A stretch of DNA of 64,000 nt from Sphingopyxis macrogoltabida. Its GTDB lineage: Bacteria; Pseudomonadota; Alphaproteobacteria; Sphingomonadales; Sphingomonadaceae. Below are positions 26,796 to 37,248 of this stretch, piece by piece (position 1 is the stretch's first letter; each line of letters begins with the position of its first letter). A program made the position numbers and the translations under genes. The notes under the pieces were generated by a model. That model did not search any database. It was not told where the DNA came from and worked only from the letters and a program-made list of their open reading frames with translations. The DNA lies in the NCBI RefSeq assembly GCF_001314325.1, contig NZ_CP009429.1, forward strand, positions 3,038,501-3,102,500, in the 5' to 3' direction.

Positions 26796-26869
26796 TGTCA
26801 TTTAACCGGATTATCCTATCTTGTCCGGATAAGGCCGTGCGCTCGCGCGGCGATTGGGAAAGATTCCGC

Positions 26870-28813
<1,944 letters not shown>

Positions 28814-28872
28814 GTTCTGATCCGCACCGGCGATTCAGCACAGGTTCAGCGGCCGGACGCGATTTCCTTCGC

Positions 28873-29268
28873 ATGATCAGGGGGATATATAGACGCGTCG
28901 GCATGGCGGCACTCGCAGCCGGCGCCGGCACGCTACTTTGCGGCATGGCGCCCGGTGACATGAACATTGCCGCATTCCTGATCCGTGCCGATGCGGTTTC
29001 GCGCCTCGGCCCGCTCGCGCTGGCGACGCCCGAAGGCAACCGGCTGAAGGGCGAAGTCGTCGGGGCCGGCAAGCGTTACAAGGCGCGCATCGATGCGCAG
29101 CGCAAGGCCGGGCTCAAGACGACAAGCTGCCCGCCCGAATCGGGCAGCCTCACCCCCGAGGAATGGCTCGCGCACCTGCGCAGCTATCCGGCCAGCCAGC
29201 GCCGGTCGGTCTCGGTCTATTCGGCCTTCGATGCATTGATGAAGAAACGCTATCCCTGCCGCAATTGA
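28873..29268 (+). CDS. Hypothetical exported protein
   Basis: Predicted 131 residues with a probable N-terminal signal (about residues 1-26; RVGMAALAAGAGTLLCG). The mature part has three Cys in an otherwise charged sequence (KTTSCPPESGSL near the middle and RYPCRN at the end), which could form a disulfide. I recognise no family. No good Shine-Dalgarno is seen; an ATG at 28903 is an alternative start. It follows ftsH by 59 bases on the same strand and precedes two other small genes. Confidence 0.6.
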   Translation: MIRGIYRRVGMAALAAGAGTLLCGMAPGDMNIAAFLIRADAVSRLGPLALATPEGNRLKGEVVGAGKRYKARIDAQRKAGLKTTSCPPESGSLTPEEWLAHLRSYPASQRRSVSVYSAFDALMKKRYPCRN

Positions 29269-29305
29269 TGCGCCAGACAAGGGACGGACCGAAGGAGTTG
29301 GGGCG

Positions 29306-29797
29306 ATGAGGATTGGCTTATCCGGCGTGATGACATTGGCGGCGGCATTGTTTGCGACCGTCCAGCCGGCGGCGGCACAGGGCGGCGGTGCGCTGACCTC
29401 GAAAATCGAACTCCAGAAGGTGGTGCCGGGCACGGGCACCGACAGACACGCGGAACTTTACACTTTTGTCGCACCAGATGTCGTCGTCCCCGGCGACCGC
29501 ATCCGCGTCACGCTGACCTTTACCAACAACGGCACGGCGCCCGCATCCGGGGTCAATATCGTCAACCCGATTCCCGAGGGGCTCGTTTTCGACGGGGCCA
29601 ACGATCCTGCAGCGTTCAGCGTTTCGGTCGACGGCGCCAAGGCATTCGGCGCGCTGGACGCGCTAACCGTCCCGGTCGAGGGCGCCGCGCCGCGCGCCGC
29701 GGCCAACGCCGATGTGACCCATGTCCGCTGGCTGTGGCCCGATGCCATTCCCGTCGGCGGCAGCCGTTCGGTCGCTTTCTTCGGGCGGGTCAAATAG
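29306..29797 (+). CDS. Exported DUF11-like protein
   Basis: Predicted 163 residues; AAGGAG eight bases before the ATG supports the start. A signal peptide ends at AAAQ (about residue 25). The mature domain is one immunoglobulin-like beta-sandwich of the DUF11 ('conserved repeat domain') type: GDRIRVTLTFTNNGTAPASG and NPIPEGLVFDGA are the signature strands. Such domains mediate cell-surface or envelope interactions, and no enzymatic motif is visible. The DUF3800 gene starts five bases after its stop. Confidence 0.75.
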   Translation: MRIGLSGVMTLAAALFATVQPAAAQGGGALTSKIELQKVVPGTGTDRHAELYTFVAPDVVVPGDRIRVTLTFTNNGTAPASGVNIVNPIPEGLVFDGANDPAAFSVSVDGAKAFGALDALTVPVEGAAPRAAANADVTHVRWLWPDAIPVGGSRSVAFFGRVK

Positions 29798-29802
29798 CGC
29801 CG

Positions 29803-30408
29803 ATGACGATCTATTGCGACGAATCGGGGGGACTCAACACCGGCGTGATGACCTTTTCGGCGGTGATGCTGACCCCACAGGCGGCCGCCGACATCCATAG
29901 TCGTTTCCGCGGCGTGACCGGGCTGCGCGGCGAACTCAAGGGCAGCCGGATCAGCATTGTCGAGCGCGCGTACCTGCTTGAACTGTTCGACCGCGCCGGC
30001 GGCCGCGCGTGGGTCGCGGTGGCGCGGCGCGAAACGCTGGCGCAGAATCCGGGCGGCACATTGCCCAGCGACCTTGCGCTCTATGCAGCGCTGCTCAACA
30101 GCGCGATCGGGCACTGGCTTCCCGAAACGGGCGGCGTGTGCACCGATGTCGTGATCGACGACGGCCGCTACGACCCCAAGATTCTCTCGCACCTCCGCGA
30201 AGAAATCCAGGCCGGACTCGGCCAGTGGGGGCGCGCGTCGCTCGCCGACAGCCGCCGCAGCGACGGCGTCCAGATCGCCGACGTCATCGCGAACAGCCTG
30301 TTCAACACCGTGATCGGGTCCCCCCGCGCGCCGCGCATCCAGCGCATCATCGACCCGCTGCTTGCATCGAAAGCCATCCGTGTCGCGGAGTTGACGCACA
30401 TTCCCTGA
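29803..30408 (+). CDS. DUF3800 domain protein
   Basis: Predicted 201 residues. It opens with MTIYCDESGG, the DUF3800 signature (Y-x-DESG), and ends with RSDGVQIADVIANSLFN, the conserved D-x-x-QIAD motif; the acidic residues of these blocks suggest a divalent-metal RNase-H-like fold. DUF3800 proteins are often carried on mobile or defence regions and their biochemical role is not settled. Only five bases separate it from the exported DUF11-like gene, so they are probably cotranscribed. Confidence 0.82.
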   Translation: MTIYCDESGGLNTGVMTFSAVMLTPQAAADIHSRFRGVTGLRGELKGSRISIVERAYLLELFDRAGGRAWVAVARRETLAQNPGGTLPSDLALYAALLNSAIGHWLPETGGVCTDVVIDDGRYDPKILSHLREEIQAGLGQWGRASLADSRRSDGVQIADVIANSLFNTVIGSPRAPRIQRIIDPLLASKAIRVAELTHIP

Positions 30409-30418
30409 CGCGGGCGCG

Positions 30419-31435
30419 TCAGAGCGAAACCGTGATCTTGCCCATATGTGCGCCCGAGAGCTGGTGACGAAAGGCGGCGCCGAGTTCGGCCAGGGGAAAG
30501 TCGCGGTCGATCACCGGACGAATCGCGTGCGCTTCGACGAAACGCGCTAGGTCGGCAAGATGCGCGACGCTGCCGACCGCCATGCCCCCGATCCGGATAT
30601 GCCGCATCACCACGTCGCGTAGCGGCAGTTCGGGCGCGCCGTTCGAGGTCGACCCGACGACGAGCAGGTGTCCGCCCATGCGACACGCCGCGACCGAGCG
30701 CGCAAAGGTCGACTGGCCGCCGATGTCGAGCGCCAGGTCGACGCCCCTTCCCCCGGTCAGATCGCGCACGGCGGGCGCCCAGTCGGGAACGGTGCGGTAA
30801 TTGATGCCATGATCGGCGCCGAGCTCTTTCAGCCGCGCCAGCTTGTCGTCGGACGAGGAGATCATCACGGTGCGGATGCCGATCGCTTTTGCGATCTGGA
30901 GCATGAACACCGACAGCCCGCCCGATCCCGGCAGCAGCACCGTGGCGCCCGCCTCTAGGCGTCCCTCGACCTGGAGCGCGCGCCACGCCGTCAGCCCGGC
31001 GCACGGCAGCGTCGCCGCCTCGGCGAACGACCAGCCCGTCGGCATGGCGCAGAGCGAATACGCCGGCACGACGACATGATCGGCAGCGAAGCCATCTGCG
31101 GTCTCGCCCGAAATCGCTCCATTGTTCGCGTCTGTCGGCGGGCCGTCGACCCAGTCGGGGAAAAAGGCGCCCATGACGCGGTCACCGACGCGCCAACCCT
31201 CGACCCCGGCGCCGAGCGCAGCGATTTCGCCGGCGCCGTCGGACATCGGAATGCGTCCCGCAGGCTGCGGGATGAAACCGGCGACCACCAGATAATCGTG
31301 ATAGTTGAGCGACGTCGCGCGTATGCGAAGCAACACCTCGCCCGGCCCTGGCACCGGAATCGGCCCCTGCGTGACCGCAATATTGTCGAGGCTCGGCCGT
31401 TCGGCCAGCCCGATGAAGTTCCGCACGTCCGTCAT
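30419..31435 (-). CDS. Zinc-free MDR alcohol dehydrogenase/quinone-oxidoreductase-like
   Basis: Predicted 338 residues of the medium-chain dehydrogenase superfamily. The GroES-like part has LNYHDYLVVAG and PMSDGAGEIAALG; the Rossmann part has LPGSGGLSVFMLQIAKA. The usual GHE zinc-site motif is replaced by SDGAGE and there is no four-Cys structural zinc loop, so it resembles NADPH quinone-oxidoreductase-like members. It is the last gene of a five-gene minus-strand operon (phosphotransferase-ALDH-SDR-SDR-MDR); its ATG overlaps the preceding stop by one base. Likely oxidises or reduces an alcohol/carbonyl intermediate; substrate unknown. Confidence 0.85.
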   Translation of the reverse strand: MTDVRNFIGLAERPSLDNIAVTQGPIPVPGPGEVLLRIRATSLNYHDYLVVAGFIPQPAGRIPMSDGAGEIAALGAGVEGWRVGDRVMGAFFPDWVDGPPTDANNGAISGETADGFAADHVVVPAYSLCAMPTGWSFAEAATLPCAGLTAWRALQVEGRLEAGATVLLPGSGGLSVFMLQIAKAIGIRTVMISSSDDKLARLKELGADHGINYRTVPDWAPAVRDLTGGRGVDLALDIGGQSTFARSVAACRMGGHLLVVGSTSNGAPELPLRDVVMRHIRIGGMAVGSVAHLADLARFVEAHAIRPVIDRDFPLAELGAAFRHQLSGAHMGKITVSL

Positions 31436-32253
31436 CAGCGTCTCACCAGCGTTTCGGCGCCGTCGAGGTGACTCGCGCCTTCGAGGATACGGGTAAAATT
31501 GGGCATACCAGTGTGCGCAACCCCGCCCCCGTCGACGACCAGATTATGGCCGTTGACATAGCTTGCATCGGCGGAGGCGAGGAAAGCGATCGCCGCCGCG
31601 ACTTCGGCTGGCTCGGCCGGTCGCCCGAGCGGCAGGCCGTCGGTCCACGCCGCCATGATCGCGGGATTTTCGGTAAGGCCGGTCGCCAGCGGGGTGCGGG
31701 TCAATCCGGGGCTTACGACATTCACCCGCACGCGCGGCGCATGATCCAGCGCCATCGCCCGCGTCAGGTTGATCACCGCCGCCTTCGCGGCGTTATAGGC
31801 AGCGAACCCATAATCGCCGCCGATCCCGGCGATCGACGCGACGTTGACGATATTGCCTTCGCTGCGTTCGAGGTGCGGCATCGCGGTGCGGCTCGCCCAC
31901 ATCACGCCTTCGACATCGACCCCCATCACCTCGCGCCAGTGGGCCAGATCGATGTCGGTGACCTTGCCGAACGACCCGATCCCGGCATTGTTGACGAGGA
32001 TGTCGAGCCGGGCGCAGCGATCGACCGCCGCGGCGATCATCGCCTCGATATCGGCGGCGTCGATCATATCGACGCGGTGGCCGACGATCCGGTCGCTCGC
32101 GATCGACGCGGTCAGCGTGGCGATCGCCTCCTGGCGGATGTCGGCGACGACCACCGTCGCTCCCTCGCCGTGCAGGCGCCGTACCGTCGCTTCGCCGATC
32201 CCCGACGCACCGCCGGTGACGATCGCGACCTTGCCGTCGAACCGCCCGCTCAC
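31435..32253 (-). CDS. SDR family oxidoreductase
   Basis: Predicted 272 residues from a GTG that overlaps the previous stop (GTGA). Classical SDR motifs: cofactor loop TGGASGIGEA (TGxxxGxG), NNAGIG, catalytic Ser in VASIAG and Tyr-x-x-x-Lys in YNAAK; Asp in VVADIRQEA after beta-2 predicts NAD(H). The C-terminus is extended by about 20 residues (GMPNFTRILEG) beyond the usual GGG end. It belongs to the catabolic operon and presumably oxidises a hydroxyl intermediate. Confidence 0.88.
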   Translation of the reverse strand: MSGRFDGKVAIVTGGASGIGEATVRRLHGEGATVVVADIRQEAIATLTASIASDRIVGHRVDMIDAADIEAMIAAAVDRCARLDILVNNAGIGSFGKVTDIDLAHWREVMGVDVEGVMWASRTAMPHLERSEGNIVNVASIAGIGGDYGFAAYNAAKAAVINLTRAMALDHAPRVRVNVVSPGLTRTPLATGLTENPAIMAAWTDGLPLGRPAEPAEVAAAIAFLASADASYVNGHNLVVDGGGVAHTGMPNFTRILEGASHLDGAETLVRR

Positions 32254-33017
32254 CGCGCGGTATACCCGCCGTCGACGGTCAGCAGCGCGCCGTTGACGAA
32301 GGAGGCACGGTCGCTGAGCAGCCAGCATGCCGCCTGCCCGACCTCCTCGGGCTGGCCGAAGCGGCCGATCGAATGGCGCTCGACCATCGGCGCGACCTGC
32401 GCCTCGAACGCCGGATTGCCGAGCAAGCGCTCCTCGACCATCGGGGTCAGGATCAGCCCGGGCAGCACCGCATTGACCCGCACCCCGGTGTACCGCGTCT
32501 CGCACGCCGCGGCGCGGGTCAGCCCGACCACGCCATGTTTCGTTGCGACATAATCGCTGGCATAGGGCGCACCGATGATGCCGTCGCCCGACGAATTGTT
32601 GACGATCGCGCCGCCGCTCCCCTGCATCGCCCGCGTCTGATATTTCATGCACAGGAAAACGCCGGTCAGGTTGATCGCCATGATCCGCGCCCATTCGGCA
32701 GCGTCGAGGTCGGGCACCAGCTTGTTCGCCATCTCGATCCCGGCATTGTTGAAGGCGCCGTCGAGCCGGCCGAACGCCGCGACCGCCCCGGCAACGGCTT
32801 CGGCAACCGAGGCTTCGTCCGACACGTCGCAGGTCCATGCCCGCGCGCTGCCGCCGATCAGATCGCGCGTCTCTTCGTTTCCGCGCGGATCGCGGTCGAA
32901 CAACGCTAGCTGCGCGCCGTCCTCAGCAAAAACCCGCGCGGCGGCACGGCCGATGCCCGACCCGGCGCCGGTGACGATGACGACCTTGCCGTCGAGAAGC
33001 CGAGACGTGCCGCTCAT
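32250..33017 (-). CDS. SDR family oxidoreductase
   Basis: Predicted 255 residues, classical SDR length. Motifs: TGAGSGIGRA, NNAGIE, the Ser block NNSSGDG, YVATK (Tyr-x-x-x-Lys) and PGLILTPM; LFDRDPRG after beta-2 favours NAD(H). It overlaps the ALDH stop and the next SDR start by four bases on each side, giving tight coupling. It is clearly divergent from the neighbouring SDR, so the two probably act on different steps or stereoisomers. Confidence 0.9.
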   Translation of the reverse strand: MSGTSRLLDGKVVIVTGAGSGIGRAAARVFAEDGAQLALFDRDPRGNEETRDLIGGSARAWTCDVSDEASVAEAVAGAVAAFGRLDGAFNNAGIEMANKLVPDLDAAEWARIMAINLTGVFLCMKYQTRAMQGSGGAIVNNSSGDGIIGAPYASDYVATKHGVVGLTRAAACETRYTGVRVNAVLPGLILTPMVEERLLGNPAFEAQVAPMVERHSIGRFGQPEEVGQAACWLLSDRASFVNGALLTVDGGYTAR

Positions 33018-34429
33018 GCCGGATGATGGATCGTCTGCGGCACGGTAAATTCGAGCAAGCCGTCCAAGCCGTTTTCGGCGCCGATGCCCGATTGCTTGTG
33101 TCCGGCAAAGGCCGCGAACGGGGTCAGCCCTTGCGCCGAATTGATCCAGACCGTTCCGGTTTCGAGCCGCTCCGCAACCTCGGCGGCGGCGGCGGGATCC
33201 GACGACCAGACCGACCCGCCGAGCCCGTATTCGGATGCATTGGCGCGCGCGACGGCTTCGTCGATATCGTGATAGCGCAGCAGCGGCAGCACCGGTCCGA
33301 AGGCTTCTTCGGCGACCACCCGCGCCTCGTCGGGCGGATTGTCGACCAGCGTCACCGGGACGAAATAACCCGGACCCTCGCCCGGCTCGCCGCCGGTCAG
33401 GAAGCGGTGGCCAGCGGCGCGGCTGTCGGCGATCATCGCCTTGACGCGCTCATATTGCGCGCGGTTCTGGACCGGGCCCAGCGCGCTGTCGGGGTCTGCT
33501 CCGTCGCCGATGCGGACGCGGCCCGCAATCTCGACCAACGCCGCCGACAGCTCGTCATAAATGCTGTCGTGCACGAACATCCGCTTCGCCGCGACGCATA
33601 CCTGCCCGCTGTTGGTGAAGGCGGCCCAGAACAGCGGTTCGGCGATATCGGCGACCTTCGCGTCCGGCAGGACGATCGCGGCATCGTTGCCGCCGAGTTC
33701 GAGCGTCAGCCGCTTGAGGTTCGCCGCCGCGCTGGCCATCACCCGCCGTCCCGTCGCGGTCGAGCCGGTAAAGCTGATCTTGTCGATGTCGCCATGCTCC
33801 GACATCATCGGGCCCAGCGCATCGCCGCCCGATACGATATTGAGCACCCCGGGCGGCAACACGCTCTGCAGCAGTTCGCCGAGCCGCAGCGTCGCGAGCG
33901 GCGTGAAGGGCGAGGGTTTGAGCACCATCGTATTGCCGGTGAGCAGCGCCGGACCGATCTTCCAGATCGCGAGCAACACGGGAAAATTCCACGGCACGAT
34001 CGCCCCGACGACGCCGAGCGGAACGTGCCGCGTCACGCTGCGCTGGCCGGGCATGGCATCGCTGACCGTTTCGGGAAGCTGCTGGTCGGCGACGACACCG
34101 ATCCACCACGCCGCCGCCTGGATCTCCGCCAGCGCCGCGGCGTGCGGCTTGCCCTGTTCGGCGGTGAGCAACTGTTTCAGTTCCTCGGCATGTTCGGCGA
34201 CCAGCGCCCCGATCGCCCGCAGCGCCGCCTGCCGGTCGGCGTAGGACGTCGCGCGCCAGCCGGGAAAGGCGGCACGCGCGGCAGCGACGGCACGGTCGAG
34301 CTGCCCCTGCGAACAGTCGGGAATCGTCGCGACCACCGCTTCGGTCGCGGGATTGACCACCGCGATCTGGTCGGACGAATTTTCGGCGCGACCGTCGATG
34401 GTCATGTTGAAGGCGGTGTTGATCATCAT
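33014..34429 (-). CDS. Aldehyde dehydrogenase family protein
   Basis: Predicted 471 residues. ALDHs oxidise aldehydes to acids with NAD(P). The catalytic Cys lies in NSGQVCVAAKRMFV and the general base Glu in LELGGND; the cofactor segment is VPWNFPVLLAIWK followed by KPSPFTPLATL, and FTGSTATGRRV is the Rossmann turn. The ATG directly abuts the upstream phosphotransferase stop (TGAATG), with ATGs one and nine codons further in as alternatives. With the SDR/MDR enzymes it suggests alcohol-to-acid oxidation in this operon. Confidence 0.93.
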   Translation of the reverse strand: MMINTAFNMTIDGRAENSSDQIAVVNPATEAVVATIPDCSQGQLDRAVAAARAAFPGWRATSYADRQAALRAIGALVAEHAEELKQLLTAEQGKPHAAALAEIQAAAWWIGVVADQQLPETVSDAMPGQRSVTRHVPLGVVGAIVPWNFPVLLAIWKIGPALLTGNTMVLKPSPFTPLATLRLGELLQSVLPPGVLNIVSGGDALGPMMSEHGDIDKISFTGSTATGRRVMASAAANLKRLTLELGGNDAAIVLPDAKVADIAEPLFWAAFTNSGQVCVAAKRMFVHDSIYDELSAALVEIAGRVRIGDGADPDSALGPVQNRAQYERVKAMIADSRAAGHRFLTGGEPGEGPGYFVPVTLVDNPPDEARVVAEEAFGPVLPLLRYHDIDEAVARANASEYGLGGSVWSSDPAAAAEVAERLETGTVWINSAQGLTPFAAFAGHKQSGIGAENGLDGLLEFTVPQTIHHPA

Positions 34430-35524
34430 TCACTCCCGGAGCAGGGACAGGGCATCATGGTCGAGCACGTGGCTGACGTGGCGATCGAGCATGGTCAGGA
34501 ACATCTGGTCGCCGCGCTCGGTGCGCTGGACCAGCATCGCGGCGCCGACCGCGACATTGATGCCGGCGAAGGTGAAATGGCGGTAATCGGCCTCGAATTC
34601 CGCGCGCGAATAGCCGGTCACCCCCTGCCCGCCCAATTCGTCGAGATAGGCGTCGATCAGCGCCGGCTCGGCCGCGCGCCGTGCTTCGGGCGCATATCCG
34701 CCGCCGATCAGATAGGCGACGTCGACCGCGCCGGTGCCAAGCGCGACCGACTGCCAGTCGACGACCACCAGCCGGTCGTCGTCGAACAGCATGTTGTCGG
34801 GCCGGAAATCATTGTGCGTGATGCAGCGCGGGCGCGGGCGCGAACGATCATAGACGTCGTACCCCTCGGCCAGTGCGTCGCAGACCTCTCTTTGCCGGTC
34901 GCTGAGCAGCGCGTCGTAGCGATCGCGAAAACCGGGCCAGGTCGACCGGAAGATCCCCGGCGTATAAAAGGGCTGCGCACCCGCTTCGGTGCCGAGCCAG
35001 CGATATTCGGCGCCCTCGCCCTGCTCCCAGAAGGCAGCGTGGAGCCGCGCCGCTTCGCGCACCGCGCGCCCGGCATGATGGTTCGACAGCCCCTTGAACT
35101 GATCGCCCGGCGCCGCGGGGGCGAGGTCTTCGAGCAGGAGAGCAAAGCCGCCGGCTGCGTCCATCTGTGCGCCATAGCAAAGCGGCACCGCGATCCGCGC
35201 CTTTGCCGCCAGTTCGCGATAGAAACGCACCTCGCGCGTGTAGAGCGACCAGGCAGCGGCGACGTCGCGGCTGGTCGGATCGGTCGACGAAAATTTGCCG
35301 ATCAGCGTCGCAGGCGCGGCATCGCTGCCGGGTGCATAGGTCAGGCGAAAACGCGCGGTATCGCCGAGCTGTCCGGTGCCGATCCGTTCGACCGAGAGCG
35401 CGGCAACCGCAACGCTATATCCCGCCCCGGCCAGCATGGTTTCGATCCAGGCGGCGTCGACATTCTCCGGTCGCGGGACCGGGCGGTCCGCGACAAGATC
35501 CGCGGGCGCGTTGGCAAGGCTCAC
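34430..35524 (-). CDS. APH-fold phosphotransferase family protein
   Basis: Predicted 364 residues from a GTG with GGGAGAG upstream. The kinase core is shown by CITHNDFRPDNMLFD (Brenner motif HNDxxxxN, catalytic Asp and metal-binding Asn) and VVVDWQSVALG (DFG-like Asp). N-lobe Lys is in TLIGKFSS. This family phosphorylates small hydroxylated metabolites or acyl-CoAs rather than necessarily aminoglycosides. As first gene of a catabolic operon with ALDH, two SDRs and an MDR enzyme, a metabolite kinase is more likely than resistance. It is one of four such kinases in the region. Confidence 0.85.
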   Translation of the reverse strand: MSLANAPADLVADRPVPRPENVDAAWIETMLAGAGYSVAVAALSVERIGTGQLGDTARFRLTYAPGSDAAPATLIGKFSSTDPTSRDVAAAWSLYTREVRFYRELAAKARIAVPLCYGAQMDAAGGFALLLEDLAPAAPGDQFKGLSNHHAGRAVREAARLHAAFWEQGEGAEYRWLGTEAGAQPFYTPGIFRSTWPGFRDRYDALLSDRQREVCDALAEGYDVYDRSRPRPRCITHNDFRPDNMLFDDDRLVVVDWQSVALGTGAVDVAYLIGGGYAPEARRAAEPALIDAYLDELGGQGVTGYSRAEFEADYRHFTFAGINVAVGAAMLVQRTERGDQMFLTMLDRHVSHVLDHDALSLLRE

Positions 35525-35727
35525 TCATTCTCTCCCGATGCCGGCTTCTGGGCCGGTTTCTGGACCTGTTCCGGCATGTCGGGGCAAGGATGCGGAGCCA
35601 CCGGGTCAAAGTCCAATCGGCCTTTGCCGCCGACCTATTGGCGGCTCCGATGGATGATGCCGCCGAAACAATTGGTATCGCCGCCCCGCTGGCGGGAAGA
35701 TCATATTTCCGCCGGGAGAGGAAAATC

Positions 35728-36105
35728 ATGACCAACGACCGCACGCAGCACGCGCTCGCCATATTGGCCGCGATCGGCACGGGAACAGTCCCGCTCGATC
35801 CGTTCACGTCCGACGCACGCTGGTGGTGGAACGGCGGGCTCGATCTGCCGGTGGCGGAGTTTGCCGCGCTCCTCGCCACGCTTCATACCCAGACCGAAAG
35901 CGGCATCGTCGTCACGCCCGGCCTGATCATGGCGCAGGACGACAGCGTCATGATCGAGGCGACATCGGCGGCGCGGCTGACCAACGGCCGCATCTATGAC
36001 AATCGCTATATCTTCCTGTTCCACTTTCGCGGCGACGCCATATGCGAGGTGCGCGAATATAGCGACAGCGCGCATGTCAACGCGACGTTCGATCTTACAG
36101 CTTGA
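35728..36105 (+). CDS. SnoaL/NTF2-like protein
   Basis: Predicted 125 residues; GGGAGAGGAAAAT precedes the ATG at 35728. The arrangement (N-terminal helices, DARWWWNGG, DNRYIFLFHFRGDAICEVREY) is the cone-shaped NTF2-like fold of SnoaL-type proteins: W-x-N strand and a long C-terminal strand ending E-V-R-E-Y-x-D. Members are cyclases, isomerases or hydratases, or non-catalytic binding proteins. It is divergent from the phosphotransferase operon, and its stop abuts that of the convergent LysR gene exactly. Confidence 0.72.
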   Translation: MTNDRTQHALAILAAIGTGTVPLDPFTSDARWWWNGGLDLPVAEFAALLATLHTQTESGIVVTPGLIMAQDDSVMIEATSAARLTNGRIYDNRYIFLFHFRGDAICEVREYSDSAHVNATFDLTA

Positions 36106-37107
36106 TCAACCGAAGGACGCAATCGGCAACCGCTCGACGCTTTCGCCCGCGGCCTCGCGTCCGGCCTGCCAGCGTTCGGCAAACTCGAAGAAGCGCCGCG
36201 CCGCCTTGTTCGGTGCGGTGCCCAGCACGACCGAGAAATCCATGAAGAAATTCATGCCCTCGACGGGCCGCAGCACCAGCCCGGCCGGGGTCGGAAACCA
36301 GCCGATGCCGATACAGCAATTGCCGCTGCGCAGCGCATAGCGTTCGATCGCCAGCGCATTGCCTTCGGACGGTGCGAGCGGAATCGCGCCGTGCGACAGC
36401 ATGAAGCTGACCATCGGGTTGATAAAGGCGTCGCCATGCTCGCCGCTCAGCATCGCGACCCGGCGTCCGGCGAGCGCAGCGCCGGGGATCACGTCCATCG
36501 CCGCGAGTTCGCTCTCTTCCGGAACCAGCAGCCCGATCTTGCGGCGGCACAGCACGACGCGTTCGAGGGCATCGGGATATTGCACCTCGTTGACGATATG
36601 GCCGAAGGGCACGTCGCGGGTGAATTCACTCGCCGGCGTGTCGGTCGCGATGCCGAGCAGCAGCGCCGCGTCGAGCCGGTCGGTCAGCAGATCGCGGATC
36701 TGGTCCGACTGCAACCGGTTGTCGATGCTGTGCCGGATTTCGGGCCGCGCCGCGGCAAAGGCGTCGAGCAGGTCGATGCGATCGGTGAAGTCCATCGTGT
36801 ACATCGCCGCGCCCAGCCGGAATTGCGTCACCGTCGCGTGCTGCATTTCCTCGGCGTCGCGGCGTACCTCTTCCGCACCCTCCAGCAGCGCCTCGACCTT
36901 GGGCAGCAACCGCGCCCCCTGTTCGCTGAGCGTCACGCTGCGCGAGGTGCGGTGGAACAGCACGAACCCCAATATCTGTTCGAGTTCCTTGATCTGTCCC
37001 GACACCGTCGGCTGGGTGAGGTGCAGCCGTTCGGCCGCCCGGGTGACCGAGCTTTCGCGGGCAACCGCGGCAAAGCTGCGCAGCAGCTTGAGATCGAGAT
37101 GCTGCAT
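36106..37107 (-). CDS. LysR-family transcriptional regulator
   Basis: Predicted 333 residues. The N-terminal winged helix (LKLLRSFAAVARESSVTRAA, then LHLTQPTVSGQIKELE) and linker helix are standard; residues about 95-300 form the inducer-binding domain. Divergent from the cytochrome P450 gene with a clear T-N11-A palindrome between, so it most likely regulates the P450. The inducer would be the P450 substrate or a product, which is unknown. Confidence 0.93.
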   Translation of the reverse strand: MQHLDLKLLRSFAAVARESSVTRAAERLHLTQPTVSGQIKELEQILGFVLFHRTSRSVTLSEQGARLLPKVEALLEGAEEVRRDAEEMQHATVTQFRLGAAMYTMDFTDRIDLLDAFAAARPEIRHSIDNRLQSDQIRDLLTDRLDAALLLGIATDTPASEFTRDVPFGHIVNEVQYPDALERVVLCRRKIGLLVPEESELAAMDVIPGAALAGRRVAMLSGEHGDAFINPMVSFMLSHGAIPLAPSEGNALAIERYALRSGNCCIGIGWFPTPAGLVLRPVEGMNFFMDFSVVLGTAPNKAARRFFEFAERWQAGREAAGESVERLPIASFG

Positions 37108-37155
37108 ATCCTCTAACCCAATCGCTCTGTCGGCAATTGCCGCCGAGCATAGCAG

Positions 37156-37178
37156 ATCGATTGGCGGGGTCTATCGAT
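37156..37178. promoter_or_regulatory. LysR-type operator (T-N11-A)
   Basis: The bases form ATCGAT-N11-ATCGAT, with the classic LTTR core TCGAT-N11-ATCGA at 37157-37177. It lies midway between the divergent lysR (start 37107) and P450 (start 37249) genes, the expected place for autoregulation and activation. Confidence 0.65.
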
Positions 37179-37248
37179 TCACCGCGAAACCCGATTGGAC
37201 GCGCCCCGCCCCGGCTCCCTACCAAGGCGCCGAGAGAGGAGAACCGAC

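Noticed and set aside
34430..35524. Aminoglycoside resistance gene
   Set aside because: The APH fold is shared by many metabolite kinases, and the operon context with ALDH, SDR and MDR enzymes points to catabolism.
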